64,000 nt of DNA from an archaeon (GTDB lineage Archaea; Thermoproteota; Nitrososphaeria; Nitrososphaerales; Gagatemarchaeaceae): positions 20,764 to 84,763 of the forward strand of contig CADDZR010000004.1 of the NCBI GenBank assembly GCA_902812495.1, written 5' to 3'. The translations under genes and the position numbers were made by a program. A model generated the notes under the pieces. That model worked only from the letters and a program-made list of their open reading frames with translations, did no database searches and was not told the DNA's origin. Positions 8,749 through 17,201 of this stretch are shown here, in pieces (the first letter of the stretch is position 1; every line of letters starts with the position of its first letter).

Positions 8749-9093
8749 TCAAGGCTTGCCTTCGATTAGCCAGAAGACATTTCCATCTGGATCGGAGAAC
8801 ATTGCAAACTTTCCCCATCCACGATCAGAGACATCCTGTGTAAACTTTACACCTTTCTCCTTCAGCTTCTTCACTTCTTTTTCAACATCGCTGCTGTAGA
8901 AGGCAATTCCTGTATTTCCAGGCTCCAATTCCTTCGACTCACACAGATGTATTTTTGTGTCGGAGCCCCTCGGTCTTACAGTTATCCAGTGGCCATGTTC
9001 TTCTGCGATCAGTCCAAGTGCTTTTGTATACCACTCCATTGCCTTCTTGCCGTCGGATACGACAACTGCAACAGAAACAGAATTTGAAACCAT
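8749..9093 (-). CDS. VOC (glyoxalase/bleomycin-resistance) superfamily protein
   Basis: A 114-residue single-module VOC protein (beta-alpha-beta-beta-beta pairs). It starts SVSVAVVVSDGKKAMEWYTK and ends in the metal-site-like segment FSDPDGNVFWLIEG. Such proteins bind small molecules or act as lyases, isomerases or dioxygenases when dimeric; no substrate can be assigned. The first-strand metal-ligand His seen in glyoxalase I is a Val here, so the metal site may be incomplete. A TATA box lies 28 nt upstream. It is monocistronic. Confidence 0.7.
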   Translation of the reverse strand: MVSNSVSVAVVVSDGKKAMEWYTKALGLIAEEHGHWITVRPRGSDTKIHLCESKELEPGNTGIAFYSSDVEKEVKKLKEKGVKFTQDVSDRGWGKFAMFSDPDGNVFWLIEGKP

Positions 9094-9116
9094 AGCAAAA
9101 TGCTGATGGAAAGATG

Positions 9117-9125
9117 CTATAAAAG
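9117..9125 (-). promoter_or_regulatory. TATA box of the VOC gene
   Basis: CTTTTATAG on the minus strand, centred 28 nt before the ATG at 9093. The spacing fits a leaderless archaeal transcript. Confidence 0.5.
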
Positions 9126-9685
9126 TTTACCCCGTCCGCCGTCTCGGTATACCAAGAATTTAGGGATATACAGTCTGGAATATCACACATGAATGCTCCA
9201 GAAAGCGGGAAAGGCATACAAGGAGAATAATACACGGCGATCAGTAGAGTCTCCCCACTATTTCTGCAGACTCGTTTTCCGAAGCCCCTTTTCTTGAGCT
9301 ATTATTTTGTAACGAGAATCGCAAGGATAAAGTAGATAATGCACATATCCAGACTAAAGATGGAGGATGTAAGAGATACATTATCACAGTTCTTCGTGTT
9401 TCTGATAGTATAGAAATGGTATGACTCAGAAACACAATAAAAAAATAGATATAATTTCCTCATTAAGAGAATATTGTATCCCGTGTACCTAGCTTATATC
9501 ATCAATATCATGAAGCTAAAAAGCTCACAACGAGCTCAAAGGTGTCTGTTGGCTTGTTTGTTATAGAGGGAGCAAACATAAATATAAGGTCCGAGGGTTT
9601 TTCAACTCCTGACTTTGCTGAATATTATTAGATAGTTAACACATACGAAGAATTGAAATAGTGCTTTAAGCACCACTTCAAAATA
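9126..9685. other. Long intergenic stretch without a recognised gene
   Basis: About 560 nt between the VOC gene and the aIF2-beta gene hold no convincing coding region. A 57-codon open frame at about 9467-9640 on the plus strand lacks an ATG and was not accepted. A small palindrome GTGCTTTAAGCAC (9661-9673) lies just before the TTG start of aIF2-beta and may belong to its promoter. The stretch is A+T-rich. An RNA gene cannot be excluded, but I recognise none. Confidence 0.4.
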
Positions 9686-10102
9686 TTGAGTTTTTCGTAC
9701 GATAAGCTGCTTGAAAGGGCAAAGTCGAAGCTGAAAGTTGACGTTAAGAGAAGCGGTGCTTTAAGGCTGGAGCTTCCAGAGCCTGACGTGATATGGGTCG
9801 GCAACAAGACAATATTCAGGAACTACGCTGAATTCCCGAAGCTTCTCAGGAGAGATGCAAATAGGTTACTCATGTACCTAGCTAAGGAGCTTGCTACAGC
9901 TGCATCGATCGAGGGGGATAGGGCAATTTTCATAGGCAGGAAAGACAAAGAAGCTTTTCTACAATTGATCCAGAGATACATGAAGGATGCTGTTATCTGC
10001 CCCGTGTGCGGCAGCCCCGATACACATCTGGAAAGGGAAAAGAGGCTCTGGTTCATAGTGTGCGAGGCGTGCGGTGCAAGGTCGGTGGCAAAGGTTGTCT
10101 AG
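9686..10102 (+). CDS. Translation initiation factor aIF2, beta subunit
   Basis: The beta subunit of archaeal aIF2, the trimeric GTPase that brings Met-tRNAi to the small ribosomal subunit. It has 138 residues, the usual archaeal length. The central domain matches the family (TIFRNYAEFPKLLRRD, and LAKELATAASIEGDRAIFIGR). The C-terminal zinc ribbon has all four cysteines (CPVC and CEAC). The start is TTG at 9686. The 3' end overlaps the DUF424 gene, a neighbour that often lies near translation genes in archaea. The call is secure. Confidence 0.96.
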   Translation: MSFSYDKLLERAKSKLKVDVKRSGALRLELPEPDVIWVGNKTIFRNYAEFPKLLRRDANRLLMYLAKELATAASIEGDRAIFIGRKDKEAFLQLIQRYMKDAVICPVCGSPDTHLEREKRLWFIVCEACGARSVAKVV

Positions 10103-10415
10103 TAACGGAAGGAAGGGTTTTTCGGTTAGAACTGCAGAATACCAGGGAAACACACTTGTGAACATATGCGATGTTGAGGTCATAGGAAGGACAGTTAAGG
10201 ATGGAAAGCTTGTAATGCACATTTCAAAGGAATATTTTTCTGGAGAAATTGTTTCGGAACAAGAAGCCCTAGACCTTATTAGAAAGTGTTCGATTATAAG
10301 TCTTACAGGGAAGAGGTCTGTATCTTTAGCAATTGAGAACAACATAGGCTCAAAGGATGCAATAAGGGAGATAGAAGATATCCCATTCCTGATGATATAC
10401 AAGTTTCTTAGATAA
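10095..10415 (+). CDS. DUF424 family protein
   Basis: A small archaeal protein of the DUF424 family, recognised from the order YQGNTLVNICDVEVIG, YFSGEIVSEQEALDLI and an SVSLAIENN segment. The function is unknown; it is typically encoded near translation or tRNA-related genes, as here beside aIF2-beta. An open frame extends upstream to a GTG at 10074, but the TTG at 10095 is preferred because it has a GGTGG run about 7 nt upstream and removes a stretch unlike the family. It overlaps the aIF2-beta stop by 8 nt. It is convergent with dnaJ. Confidence 0.75.
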   Translation: MSSNGRKGFSVRTAEYQGNTLVNICDVEVIGRTVKDGKLVMHISKEYFSGEIVSEQEALDLIRKCSIISLTGKRSVSLAIENNIGSKDAIREIEDIPFLMIYKFLR

Positions 10416-10480
10416 CTTTAACTGCTGGAATTCACTCATAGGCCAGAAATTCTTGTTTTTACCATTAGTTGTACTATATC

Positions 10481-11560
10481 TTATTTCTCTTTCAGTGCCT
10501 TTTTTATCAGTTCTTTTTGATGTTCTGTAAGGTTTGTGGGCACGAACAGGTTTATCCTGACAAACTGATCTCCCTTGCCCCACCCATTCATCTTTGGTAA
10601 ACCCTTTCCCCTTATCTTAAGAACCTCGCCGTTTTGCGTTCCCGCGGGTATCTCAAGCATAACATCGCCGTAAAGTGTCGGAACGCTTATTCTTGTGCCC
10701 ACCGCAGCCTCGAGTGCGTTCAGCTTTGTGTCCAAGAGGATATCGCTGTTCTGCCTCTTGAATAGCTTGTGTGGTCTAATATTCACGACCACATACAGGT
10801 CGCCTGGTGGGGCACCGTTCTCTCCTGCTTCACCCTCCCCCTTCAGCCTGAATGTGTGTCCGTCTTCCACACCTGCCGGTATGACAATCCTTATCTTCCT
10901 TGTCCTTCTTACAACACCCTTTCCCTTACACTCCTTACAAGGATCTGTGATGACATAACCTTTCCCTTGGCATCTCGGGCAAGTGGTCACCCTTATCAGC
11001 CTTGCAAAGCCGGCTGTCTGGACCTTCCTCACTTCACCTGTGCCGTTGCATGTGTCGCACTTCTGAGCACTTGTGCCAGGTCTGGAGCCGCTGCCCCCGC
11101 AAACCCTGCAAGTTTCGTGTCTTGGTACCTCTATTTCCTTTACAGTTTCGTTAACGATATCCTCAAGGTTCAGCTCCAGGTGATATGTGAGGTCCCCACC
11201 CCTGTTTACCCTCTGCCTTTCTGTGTAGCCTCCAAAGAAACGTGAGAATATCTCATTCAAGTCAAAACCAAAACCAAGGTCCCTGAATATGTCTGAGAAG
11301 TCTGTTCCAGAAAATATATCCTCAGGTGTGTACTTCTCGTATATGCTTTCCCTCCCATACATGTCGTACTGTCTTCTCTTTTCGTCGTCCGAGAGAACGG
11401 CATAGGCTTCAGATATTTCCTTGAATTTTTCCTCTGCTTCAGGTGATTTATTCCTGTCAGGGTGGTACTGAAGGGCCAGCTTCCTGTAGGCTTCCTTTAT
11501 CTGCTCCTTTGTTGCGTTCCTAGGTACACCGAGTATCTCATAGTAATCTTTCTCCACCAT
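10481..11560 (-). CDS. dnaJ: Chaperone protein DnaJ (Hsp40)
   Basis: A type I J-protein, 359 residues, co-chaperone that stimulates DnaK. The domain order is a J domain with the HPD motif (LQYHPDRN, about residue 35), a short Phe-rich linker (residues about 75-110), four zinc-finger repeats ([32 protein letters not shown]) and the C-terminal substrate-binding domains. It is the last gene of grpE-dnaK-dnaJ, 5 nt after dnaK. The set is of bacterial origin in archaea (established knowledge), and its operon order is retained here. Confidence 0.97.
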   Translation of the reverse strand: MVEKDYYEILGVPRNATKEQIKEAYRKLALQYHPDRNKSPEAEEKFKEISEAYAVLSDDEKRRQYDMYGRESIYEKYTPEDIFSGTDFSDIFRDLGFGFDLNEIFSRFFGGYTERQRVNRGGDLTYHLELNLEDIVNETVKEIEVPRHETCRVCGGSGSRPGTSAQKCDTCNGTGEVRKVQTAGFARLIRVTTCPRCQGKGYVITDPCKECKGKGVVRRTRKIRIVIPAGVEDGHTFRLKGEGEAGENGAPPGDLYVVVNIRPHKLFKRQNSDILLDTKLNALEAAVGTRISVPTLYGDVMLEIPAGTQNGEVLKIRGKGLPKMNGWGKGDQFVRINLFVPTNLTEHQKELIKKALKEK

Positions 11561-11565
11561 CTAAC

Positions 11566-13413
11566 TCACTTTTCATCTTCAACTACCTTGTAGTTTGCGT
11601 CTGAAACATTACCCTGCTGTGAGGTGCCGGCTGCTTTCTTCTTTGCTTGCTCCTCAGCAACCTGCCTGTAAACAGAAGCACCAACCTCCTGTAGAACCTT
11701 CTTGAGTGCTTCGTTCTTTGTCCTTATCTCACCCAAATCCTTCCCCTCAAGGGCCTTCTTCAGTTCCGCAATAGCACTATTTATCCTCTCTATCTCCTCC
11801 TTCGGAACTTTCTCTCCCAGTTCTGCCTTTGTTCTTTCTGCAGTATATAATATGCTGTCTGCCTCGTTTCTCAGCTCTGCCTCCTCCTTCTTCTTCCTGT
11901 CCTGCTCAGCATACATTTCAGCCTCCCTTATCAGTCTCTCCTTCTCCTCCTTCGAAAGCTTTGTCGAGGACGTTATTGTTATCTTGCTTTCCTTTCCTGT
12001 TCCTAGGTCCTTTGCAGTAACAGTAAGTATTCCATTTGCGTCTATATCAAACGTGACCTCTATTTGCGGAACACCCCTTGGAGCAGGCGGAATCCCAGTC
12101 AGGTTGAACATACCGAGCGATACGTTATCAGCCGCCATAGGCCTTTCTCCTTGAACAACATGTATCGTAACAGCTGTCTGAAAGTCAGCTGCAGTTGTAA
12201 ATATCTTGCTCCTCCTTGTTGGTATGGTTGTGTTTCTCTCTATTATCTTTTCAACTATGCCTCCAAGTGTCTCCACACCGAGTGATAGCGGCGTGACGTC
12301 GAGCAGGAGTATGTCCTTGATCTCCCCAGCAAGAACAGCTCCTTGGATTGCAGCTCCTACTGCAACAGCTTCCATGGGGTCAACGCCCCTCTCAGCAGGT
12401 TTTCCTATGACTTCCTCTACAAACTTTCTTACTAGTGGCATCCTTGTCATGCCACCTATCAGTATAACCTTGTCAATGTCAGAAGGTGAAAGCTTTGCAT
12501 CAGCAAGCACCCTTTTGATTGTCTGCTCTGTCCTTGCAACAATTGGTCTAGCTATCTCCTCAAGCTTAGCCCTAGTAAGGGTGTAGTGAAGGTGCTTGGG
12601 GCCGCTTGAATCTGTTGCTATGAACGGAAGGTCTATTTCAGTGGATAGCAGGTTTGAAAGTTCTATCTTTGCTTTTTCAGCCGCTTCCTTCAGCCTTGCC
12701 ATAGCTGTCCTATCCGCCGTCAAGTCTATACCTGTCTTTGTCTTGAAGTCCTCGACCAAGAGATCCACTATTGCCTTGTCCACGTCTGCCCCCCCAGTCT
12801 GAGTATCGCCACTTGTAGCAAGAACCTGGAACACACCTTGTCCAAATTCCATGACAGTTGCATCATGGGTTCCGCCTCCGAAGCTGAAAACAAGTATCTT
12901 CATCTCTTTCTCAGACTTGTCTAGACCGTATGCAAGTGCAGCGGCTGTTGGTTCGTTTATTATCCTGACAACCTCAAGGCCCGCAATCTCTCCAGCATCC
13001 TTGGTCGCCTGCCTCTGATTGTCGTTGAAGTGTGCAGGCACAGTAATTACTGCCTTCTTTATTGGATAGCCTAAAAATGCTTCTGCGTCTCTCTTTATCT
13101 TCTGTAGTATGAAAGCGCTTATCTGCTGTGGTGTGTACTCCTTTCCAAATATTCTGACCTTCTCGTTTGTCCCCATCTTTCTCTTTATCTCAAAAATTGT
13201 TCCCTCTGGGTTTGTTATTGCCTGTCTCTTCGCAGGTTCTCCAACCAGAAGCTCACCGTTAGGCGTGAATGCAACAACAGAAGGAAACATCTTGCCTGCT
13301 GGAGTCGGGCCCTCTGCGCTCGGTATGACTACTGGTCTACCGCCCTCAATAACAGCGGCAGCCGAGTTCGTTGTACCAAGGTCTATTCCAATTATCTTTT
13401 CACGCGCACTCAA
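11566..13413 (-). CDS. dnaK: Molecular chaperone DnaK (Hsp70), altered phosphate-2 motif
   Basis: An ATP-driven Hsp70, 615 residues. Phosphate-1 motif GIDLGTTNS, connect motif [12 protein letters not shown] and adenosine motif LIGGMTRMP are all normal, and the interdomain linker ([12 protein letters not shown]) is intact. The phosphate-2 motif, usually DLGGGT with an Asp that helps position Mg-ATP, reads FSFGGGTHD here, so Ser177 replaces that Asp (codon AGC on the minus strand). ATPase rate may be changed; this is inference. The start is TTG overlapping the grpE stop. The C-terminal tail is short and lacks the EEVD-like ending. Confidence 0.96.
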   Translation of the reverse strand: MSAREKIIGIDLGTTNSAAAVIEGGRPVVIPSAEGPTPAGKMFPSVVAFTPNGELLVGEPAKRQAITNPEGTIFEIKRKMGTNEKVRIFGKEYTPQQISAFILQKIKRDAEAFLGYPIKKAVITVPAHFNDNQRQATKDAGEIAGLEVVRIINEPTAAALAYGLDKSEKEMKILVFSFGGGTHDATVMEFGQGVFQVLATSGDTQTGGADVDKAIVDLLVEDFKTKTGIDLTADRTAMARLKEAAEKAKIELSNLLSTEIDLPFIATDSSGPKHLHYTLTRAKLEEIARPIVARTEQTIKRVLADAKLSPSDIDKVILIGGMTRMPLVRKFVEEVIGKPAERGVDPMEAVAVGAAIQGAVLAGEIKDILLLDVTPLSLGVETLGGIVEKIIERNTTIPTRRSKIFTTAADFQTAVTIHVVQGERPMAADNVSLGMFNLTGIPPAPRGVPQIEVTFDIDANGILTVTAKDLGTGKESKITITSSTKLSKEEKERLIREAEMYAEQDRKKKEEAELRNEADSILYTAERTKAELGEKVPKEEIERINSAIAELKKALEGKDLGEIRTKNEALKKVLQEVGASVYRQVAEEQAKKKAAGTSQQGNVSDANYKVVEDEK

Positions 13414-13949
13414 ACACTCTCACCCCTCCTAGCCAACTCAACCTTAACCAATGAAGGCCTTATTACGTGTTCCTTATACAGGTACCCTGGCCTTATCTCA
13501 TCTATAACCACGTTCCTTTCACCATTTCCTTGAACCTTCTCAACAGCCTCGTGCAAGTTGGGATCGAACTCCTTTCCAAGAGCCTCTATCCTTCTTAGCC
13601 CCTCCGTTTCGAGAGCAGAGAGGAGGTTCTTGTACGCTATCTTTACACCTTCGAGGATGCTTGATTTTTCGTTCCTTTCCTCGGCTATCCTTATTGCAAG
13701 TTCAAGCTCGTCAAGAGTCGGGAGTAGCTTCTTTATCAGGTTGTAGTTCGAGAACTCCTCTATCTCCTTTATTTCCCTGTCGATTCTCTTTCTGTAGTTC
13801 TCGAAATCTGCCTGGAGATACTTTAACTTCACAGTTATCTCCTCATTTCTTTTCTTCTCTTCCTCTATGTAACGCTGGAGTTTCTTCAATTCCTGTTCAA
13901 CATCAATCAGTGCCTTTTTCTCTTGTTGCTGATTCGCGTTCTCACTCAT
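13410..13949 (-). CDS. grpE: Nucleotide exchange factor GrpE
   Basis: A GrpE homologue of 179 residues that exchanges ADP for ATP on DnaK. The N-terminal half is a long charged coiled coil (about residues 10-75); the C-terminal beta domain shows [14 protein letters not shown] and a conserved RPSLVKV segment. A GGAGG Shine-Dalgarno sits upstream of the ATG, and an A+T-rich TATA candidate lies at about 13977-13988, so the mRNA has a short leader, unlike many genes here. It is first in the operon and diverges from rio1. Confidence 0.95.
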   Translation of the reverse strand: MSENANQQQEKKALIDVEQELKKLQRYIEEEKKRNEEITVKLKYLQADFENYRKRIDREIKEIEEFSNYNLIKKLLPTLDELELAIRIAEERNEKSSILEGVKIAYKNLLSALETEGLRRIEALGKEFDPNLHEAVEKVQGNGERNVVIDEIRPGYLYKEHVIRPSLVKVELARRGESV

Positions 13950-14063
13950 CTTATCAAACCTCCTGAACTTCTTGGAAAATTTTTAATTCCTGCTTCAAGG
14001 CTAAAACGATAGGTTTGAAAGGGTCCATACAAACAGTAAAGATTCATCATGACAGGTCACCAC

Positions 14064-14084
14064 TATACAACAAACGGTTGTATA
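14064..14084. promoter_or_regulatory. Perfect inverted repeat between grpE and rio1 (candidate operator)
   Basis: TATACAAC, a 5-nt spacer (AAACG), then GTTGTATA: 8-bp arms with perfect complementarity. It ends 3 bp before the TATA box of rio1 (14088-14095) and so covers or touches the BRE position. The layout suggests a dimeric regulator binding site. It does not resemble the bacterial CIRCE element. Confidence 0.5.
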
Positions 14085-14087
14085 CAT

Positions 14088-14095
14088 AATATAAG
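14088..14095 (+). promoter_or_regulatory. TATA box of the rio1 operon
   Basis: AATATAAG centred about 28 nt before the ATG of rio1. The position fits an archaeal promoter with a very short leader. Confidence 0.45.
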
Positions 14096-14119
14096 CTTTA
14101 CTCTTGGGAAGATGGAAAG

Positions 14120-14887
14120 ATGGAAGAGGAACCAACAAAGCTGAGGGAAAGGCTTGCGAGGTACGAAAGAGAAAGCAGGTTTCTCCTAAAAGATTCAGAC
14201 CAGAGGAAGGTCATTGAAGAGGTATTTGATACATCAACACTCATTTCACTCCAAGGGTTGATGAAAAAAGGCATAATATCAGAAATGTATGGCGCTGTCA
14301 GGTCAGGAAAGGAGGCAAAGGTCTTCTACGCAACTGCTCCAGACGGAAGCCCTAGGGCTGTAAAAATATACCTCACTGTAACGGCAGAGTTTAGGAAGAG
14401 GTATCCGTACATATCAGGTGACCCTAGGTTTGCCAAACTCCCGCCAAGCTCAAGGGAGACAATATACCTGTGGGTAAGAAAGGAGTTCAAGAACATGCAG
14501 CTCGCAAGCTCAAAGGGAATCAGGGTACCCAAGCCATATTCTTTTAGCAAGAACATAATTGTGATGGAATTCATCGGGAACCCACCGGAACCGGCACCAA
14601 CCTTCGCTGAGACAGAGGTTGATCTCGAGGATTTCAAGTGGGTTGTGGGTACACTCAAAAGACTCTACAGGGAAGCTAGGCTTGTTCATGCAGATCTTTC
14701 GGAATACAATATTTTTAAGTTTGGAGGCGAGAGGGTTCTGTTTGACTTTGGTTCAGCTGTTGTGACAAGTCATCCAAACGCAGAAAACTTCCTAAGGCGG
14801 GATGTAGAGAACATGGTAAGATTCTTTAGGAGAAGGGGTGTTGTGAATCTAAGCGCAGACGATATAATGAAGGAGGTGGTAGGATGA
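14120..14887 (+). CDS. RIO1-family serine/threonine protein kinase
   Basis: An atypical protein kinase of 255 residues acting in late small-subunit ribosome maturation. Seen are the RIO1-type ATP loop RSGKEAKVFYA (near residues 61-72), the catalytic loop HADLSEYNIF and the metal-binding DFGSAV. No winged-helix domain of the RIO2 type precedes the kinase, supporting RIO1. Its stop overlaps the ATG of the KH-domain gene (4 nt), and the pair rio1-KH is a conserved archaeal arrangement. Promoter elements lie just upstream, next to a palindrome. Confidence 0.93.
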   Translation: MEEEPTKLRERLARYERESRFLLKDSDQRKVIEEVFDTSTLISLQGLMKKGIISEMYGAVRSGKEAKVFYATAPDGSPRAVKIYLTVTAEFRKRYPYISGDPRFAKLPPSSRETIYLWVRKEFKNMQLASSKGIRVPKPYSFSKNIIVMEFIGNPPEPAPTFAETEVDLEDFKWVVGTLKRLYREARLVHADLSEYNIFKFGGERVLFDFGSAVVTSHPNAENFLRRDVENMVRFFRRRGVVNLSADDIMKEVVG

Positions 14888-15504
14888 GTTTCGAACAAAC
14901 ACTCAAAGTACCGCATGAGAGGGTGGGTGTCATAATAGGCAAATCAGGCGAGACAAAGAAACACCTTGAGGAGGTTCTTGGCATAACTCTAGAGATAAAC
15001 AGCAAAGAGGGCGCTGTGACAATAAGGAGCAGCTCTGTTGATAACTCTGACCCGCTTACAGCTGTAAGGGTAATAGAGGCAATAGCAAGGGGCTTCTCTC
15101 CTGAGAGAGCATTACGTCTTGTAGAGCAGGGAACCGTACTTGAAATAATAGACCTCAGAGAATATGCAGGAAAGAGCGAGAATGCGCTTCAGAGGGTCAG
15201 GGGAAGGATAATAGGGCTTAAGGGCAAGTCAAGGAGGGTCATAGAGGAGCTTACCGGGTGCTACATATCTGTCTACGGCAGGACTGTCGCAATAATTGGT
15301 GAGATATCCGAGGTCTACCTTGCAACAAATGCTATAAGGATGCTTGCATCAGGGAGCCAGCATAAATCTGTCTACAACATGCTAGAAAGAGCTAGGTCTA
15401 GAAAGAAGCTTGAGAGAATGATACTCTGGGAAGGTCTCTCTCCGGAAGAAATAGAGAAGAAGCTAGGCCAGAGGCTGCCCGACCTCAACTTTGAGGGTGC
15501 TTAA
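14884..15504 (+). CDS. KH-domain RNA-binding protein (archaeal Dim2/Pno1/Krr1-like)
   Basis: A 206-residue protein with two KH modules. The first has VGVIIGKSGETKKHLEE, the second GRIIGLKGKSRRVIEELTG, both with GxxG loops. It is the archaeal homologue of Pno1/Dim2, which binds the 3' end of 16S rRNA during small-subunit maturation (established for the family). It overlaps rio1 by 4 nt, consistent with a shared function. The C-terminal segment LSPEEIEKKLGQRLPDLNF is a conserved tail. The call is firm at family level. Confidence 0.92.
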   Translation: MSFEQTLKVPHERVGVIIGKSGETKKHLEEVLGITLEINSKEGAVTIRSSSVDNSDPLTAVRVIEAIARGFSPERALRLVEQGTVLEIIDLREYAGKSENALQRVRGRIIGLKGKSRRVIEELTGCYISVYGRTVAIIGEISEVYLATNAIRMLASGSQHKSVYNMLERARSRKKLERMILWEGLSPEEIEKKLGQRLPDLNFEGA

Positions 15505-15599
15505 GAAAAACATTCATTTGAATTAAAATTGTATCTACACTAGTTATTAAGGGTTGGTGAGAAGGGTGAAGTTGTCGGGATATTTTATGGAGGGCGGGG

Positions 15600-17201
15600 A
15601 TGACATCTAGCAAGGTATCGTTTGCCGAGATATCACCTTCAGAATTCTTTTACAGAAACAGGGACCTCGCAGGTTTTACAAATCCTGCAAGGGCACTTTA
15701 CATGGCTGTCAGAGAGCTTGTCGAGAACTCGCTTGATGCATGTGAGCTAGCAGGTATAACACCAGACATATACGTGCGTCTCATACCTGAAACACTATCC
15801 CAAGAAATATCCGACCCGAGACCTTACAGGCTCTCTGTTAAGGATAACGGGCCTGGTGTTGAGCCCCAGTACGTTCCAAGTGCTTTTGGAAAGGTCTTCT
15901 ACGGTTCAAAGTACGTCCTTAGGCAGTCAAGAGGCATGTTTGGGCTCGGAGGGACTATGGCAATACTCTACGGTCAGATAACTACAAACAAGCCTGTGAG
16001 GATAATGACCTCAAGTGACGGTAAAACACTCCACTACTTTGAAATGCTTATAGACATAACTGAAAACAGGCCTATTGTACTTAAAAGGGAGACAAGAAAG
16101 GCAGGAGGCAGAACAGGAACAAGGGTTGAAATAGTTCTGGAAGGCGACTATCTCAGAGCATCCCAGAAGATAGCAGACTACTTTAAGCAGACAGCTCTGG
16201 TTGCAAGTTACGCAAACCTCGTCTTCCTAGATCCTTCAGGTGTCGTTACATTCTATTCCAGGGCAACAGAGGAAATGCCCCAGCCGCCTAAGGAGACACT
16301 ACCACATCCCCATGGTATAGATGTAGAGGCTCTAAAGAGGATGATAAAACTCTCGGACGAGAGAGATATGAAGTCGTTTATGGTCAGGAATTTCCACAGG
16401 GTTGGGGAAAGGATTGCGTTGAAGTTCCTTGAGTTTGCTGGGCTAGACCCAAAGACAGACCCAAAGAAGATGACAAACCAGCAGATTGTTTCTGTAGTGA
16501 ATGCACTCCAGAGCTTTCCTGACTTCCTTCAGCCTGATGCAAGTTGCCTCTCTCCTGTTGGAGAGCAGATACTCCTTGCTGGCATCCAGAAGGAACTCCA
16601 GCCAGAATTTGCAACAGTTGTTACTAGACCGCCTTCATCGTATTCTGGTTTCCCTTTTCTTGTTGAGGTAGGAATAGCCTACGGGGGGAAAGTACTCCAG
16701 CCCGGTGTTAAGCTATACAGGTTTGCAAACAGGATACCCTTGCTATATGACGAGAGCAGTGACGTCAGCTTCAAAGTTATAACAGAAGAGATAGACTGGA
16801 GAAGGTATCACGTACCACAGGATGCACCAATTGCTGTAATAACGCATGTGTGCAGCACAAAGATACCATACAAGACAGTTGGCAAGGAGTACATAGCTGA
16901 CAGGCCGGAGATAGAAAGGGAGCTGAGAAATGGACTGAGAGAAGCTCTAAGGAAGCTAGGCATGTATCTTTCAAGAAAAGGAAGTATGGAGGCTGTACAG
17001 AGAAAGATGAACATATATTCAAAGTACTTGCCCTTAATAGCACAGTTTGCAAAGGAGCTTGCAGAACAGAAAAGAGTGCCAAGGTACAGAAAGCTTCTTG
17101 GTGTTCAGGACGAACAGGTAAAAGAAGAAGAAGAAAAGATTGTTGAGGAGGTGAGTTCAGATGGGAAAGAAGTCCAAAGTAGGATCGACGAGTATAGCTG
17201 A
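15600..17201 (+). CDS. top6B: DNA topoisomerase VI subunit B
   Basis: The GHKL-type ATPase subunit of topoisomerase VI, 533 residues, the family's normal length. Motifs visible are the N-box ELVENSLDACE, G1 DNGPGV and G2 MFGLGGTMAILYG, followed by an H2TH region (KFLEFAGLDPKT) and the transducer domain. A strong Shine-Dalgarno-like GGAGGGCGGGG precedes the ATG. The C-terminus is Glu/Lys-rich. Its 3' end overlaps top6A by about 41 nt in another frame, so the two subunits are co-translated. It works with subunit A to relax and decatenate DNA. Confidence 0.97.
   Translation: MTSSKVSFAEISPSEFFYRNRDLAGFTNPARALYMAVRELVENSLDACELAGITPDIYVRLIPETLSQEISDPRPYRLSVKDNGPGVEPQYVPSAFGKVFYGSKYVLRQSRGMFGLGGTMAILYGQITTNKPVRIMTSSDGKTLHYFEMLIDITENRPIVLKRETRKAGGRTGTRVEIVLEGDYLRASQKIADYFKQTALVASYANLVFLDPSGVVTFYSRATEEMPQPPKETLPHPHGIDVEALKRMIKLSDERDMKSFMVRNFHRVGERIALKFLEFAGLDPKTDPKKMTNQQIVSVVNALQSFPDFLQPDASCLSPVGEQILLAGIQKELQPEFATVVTRPPSSYSGFPFLVEVGIAYGGKVLQPGVKLYRFANRIPLLYDESSDVSFKVITEEIDWRRYHVPQDAPIAVITHVCSTKIPYKTVGKEYIADRPEIERELRNGLREALRKLGMYLSRKGSMEAVQRKMNIYSKYLPLIAQFAKELAEQKRVPRYRKLLGVQDEQVKEEEEKIVEEVSSDGKEVQSRIDEYS

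Noticed and set aside
9467..9640. A 57-codon open frame in the long intergenic region
   Set aside because: It has no ATG, only TTG or GTG options, no ribosome-binding site and no recognised family; it may be a chance frame or a remnant.
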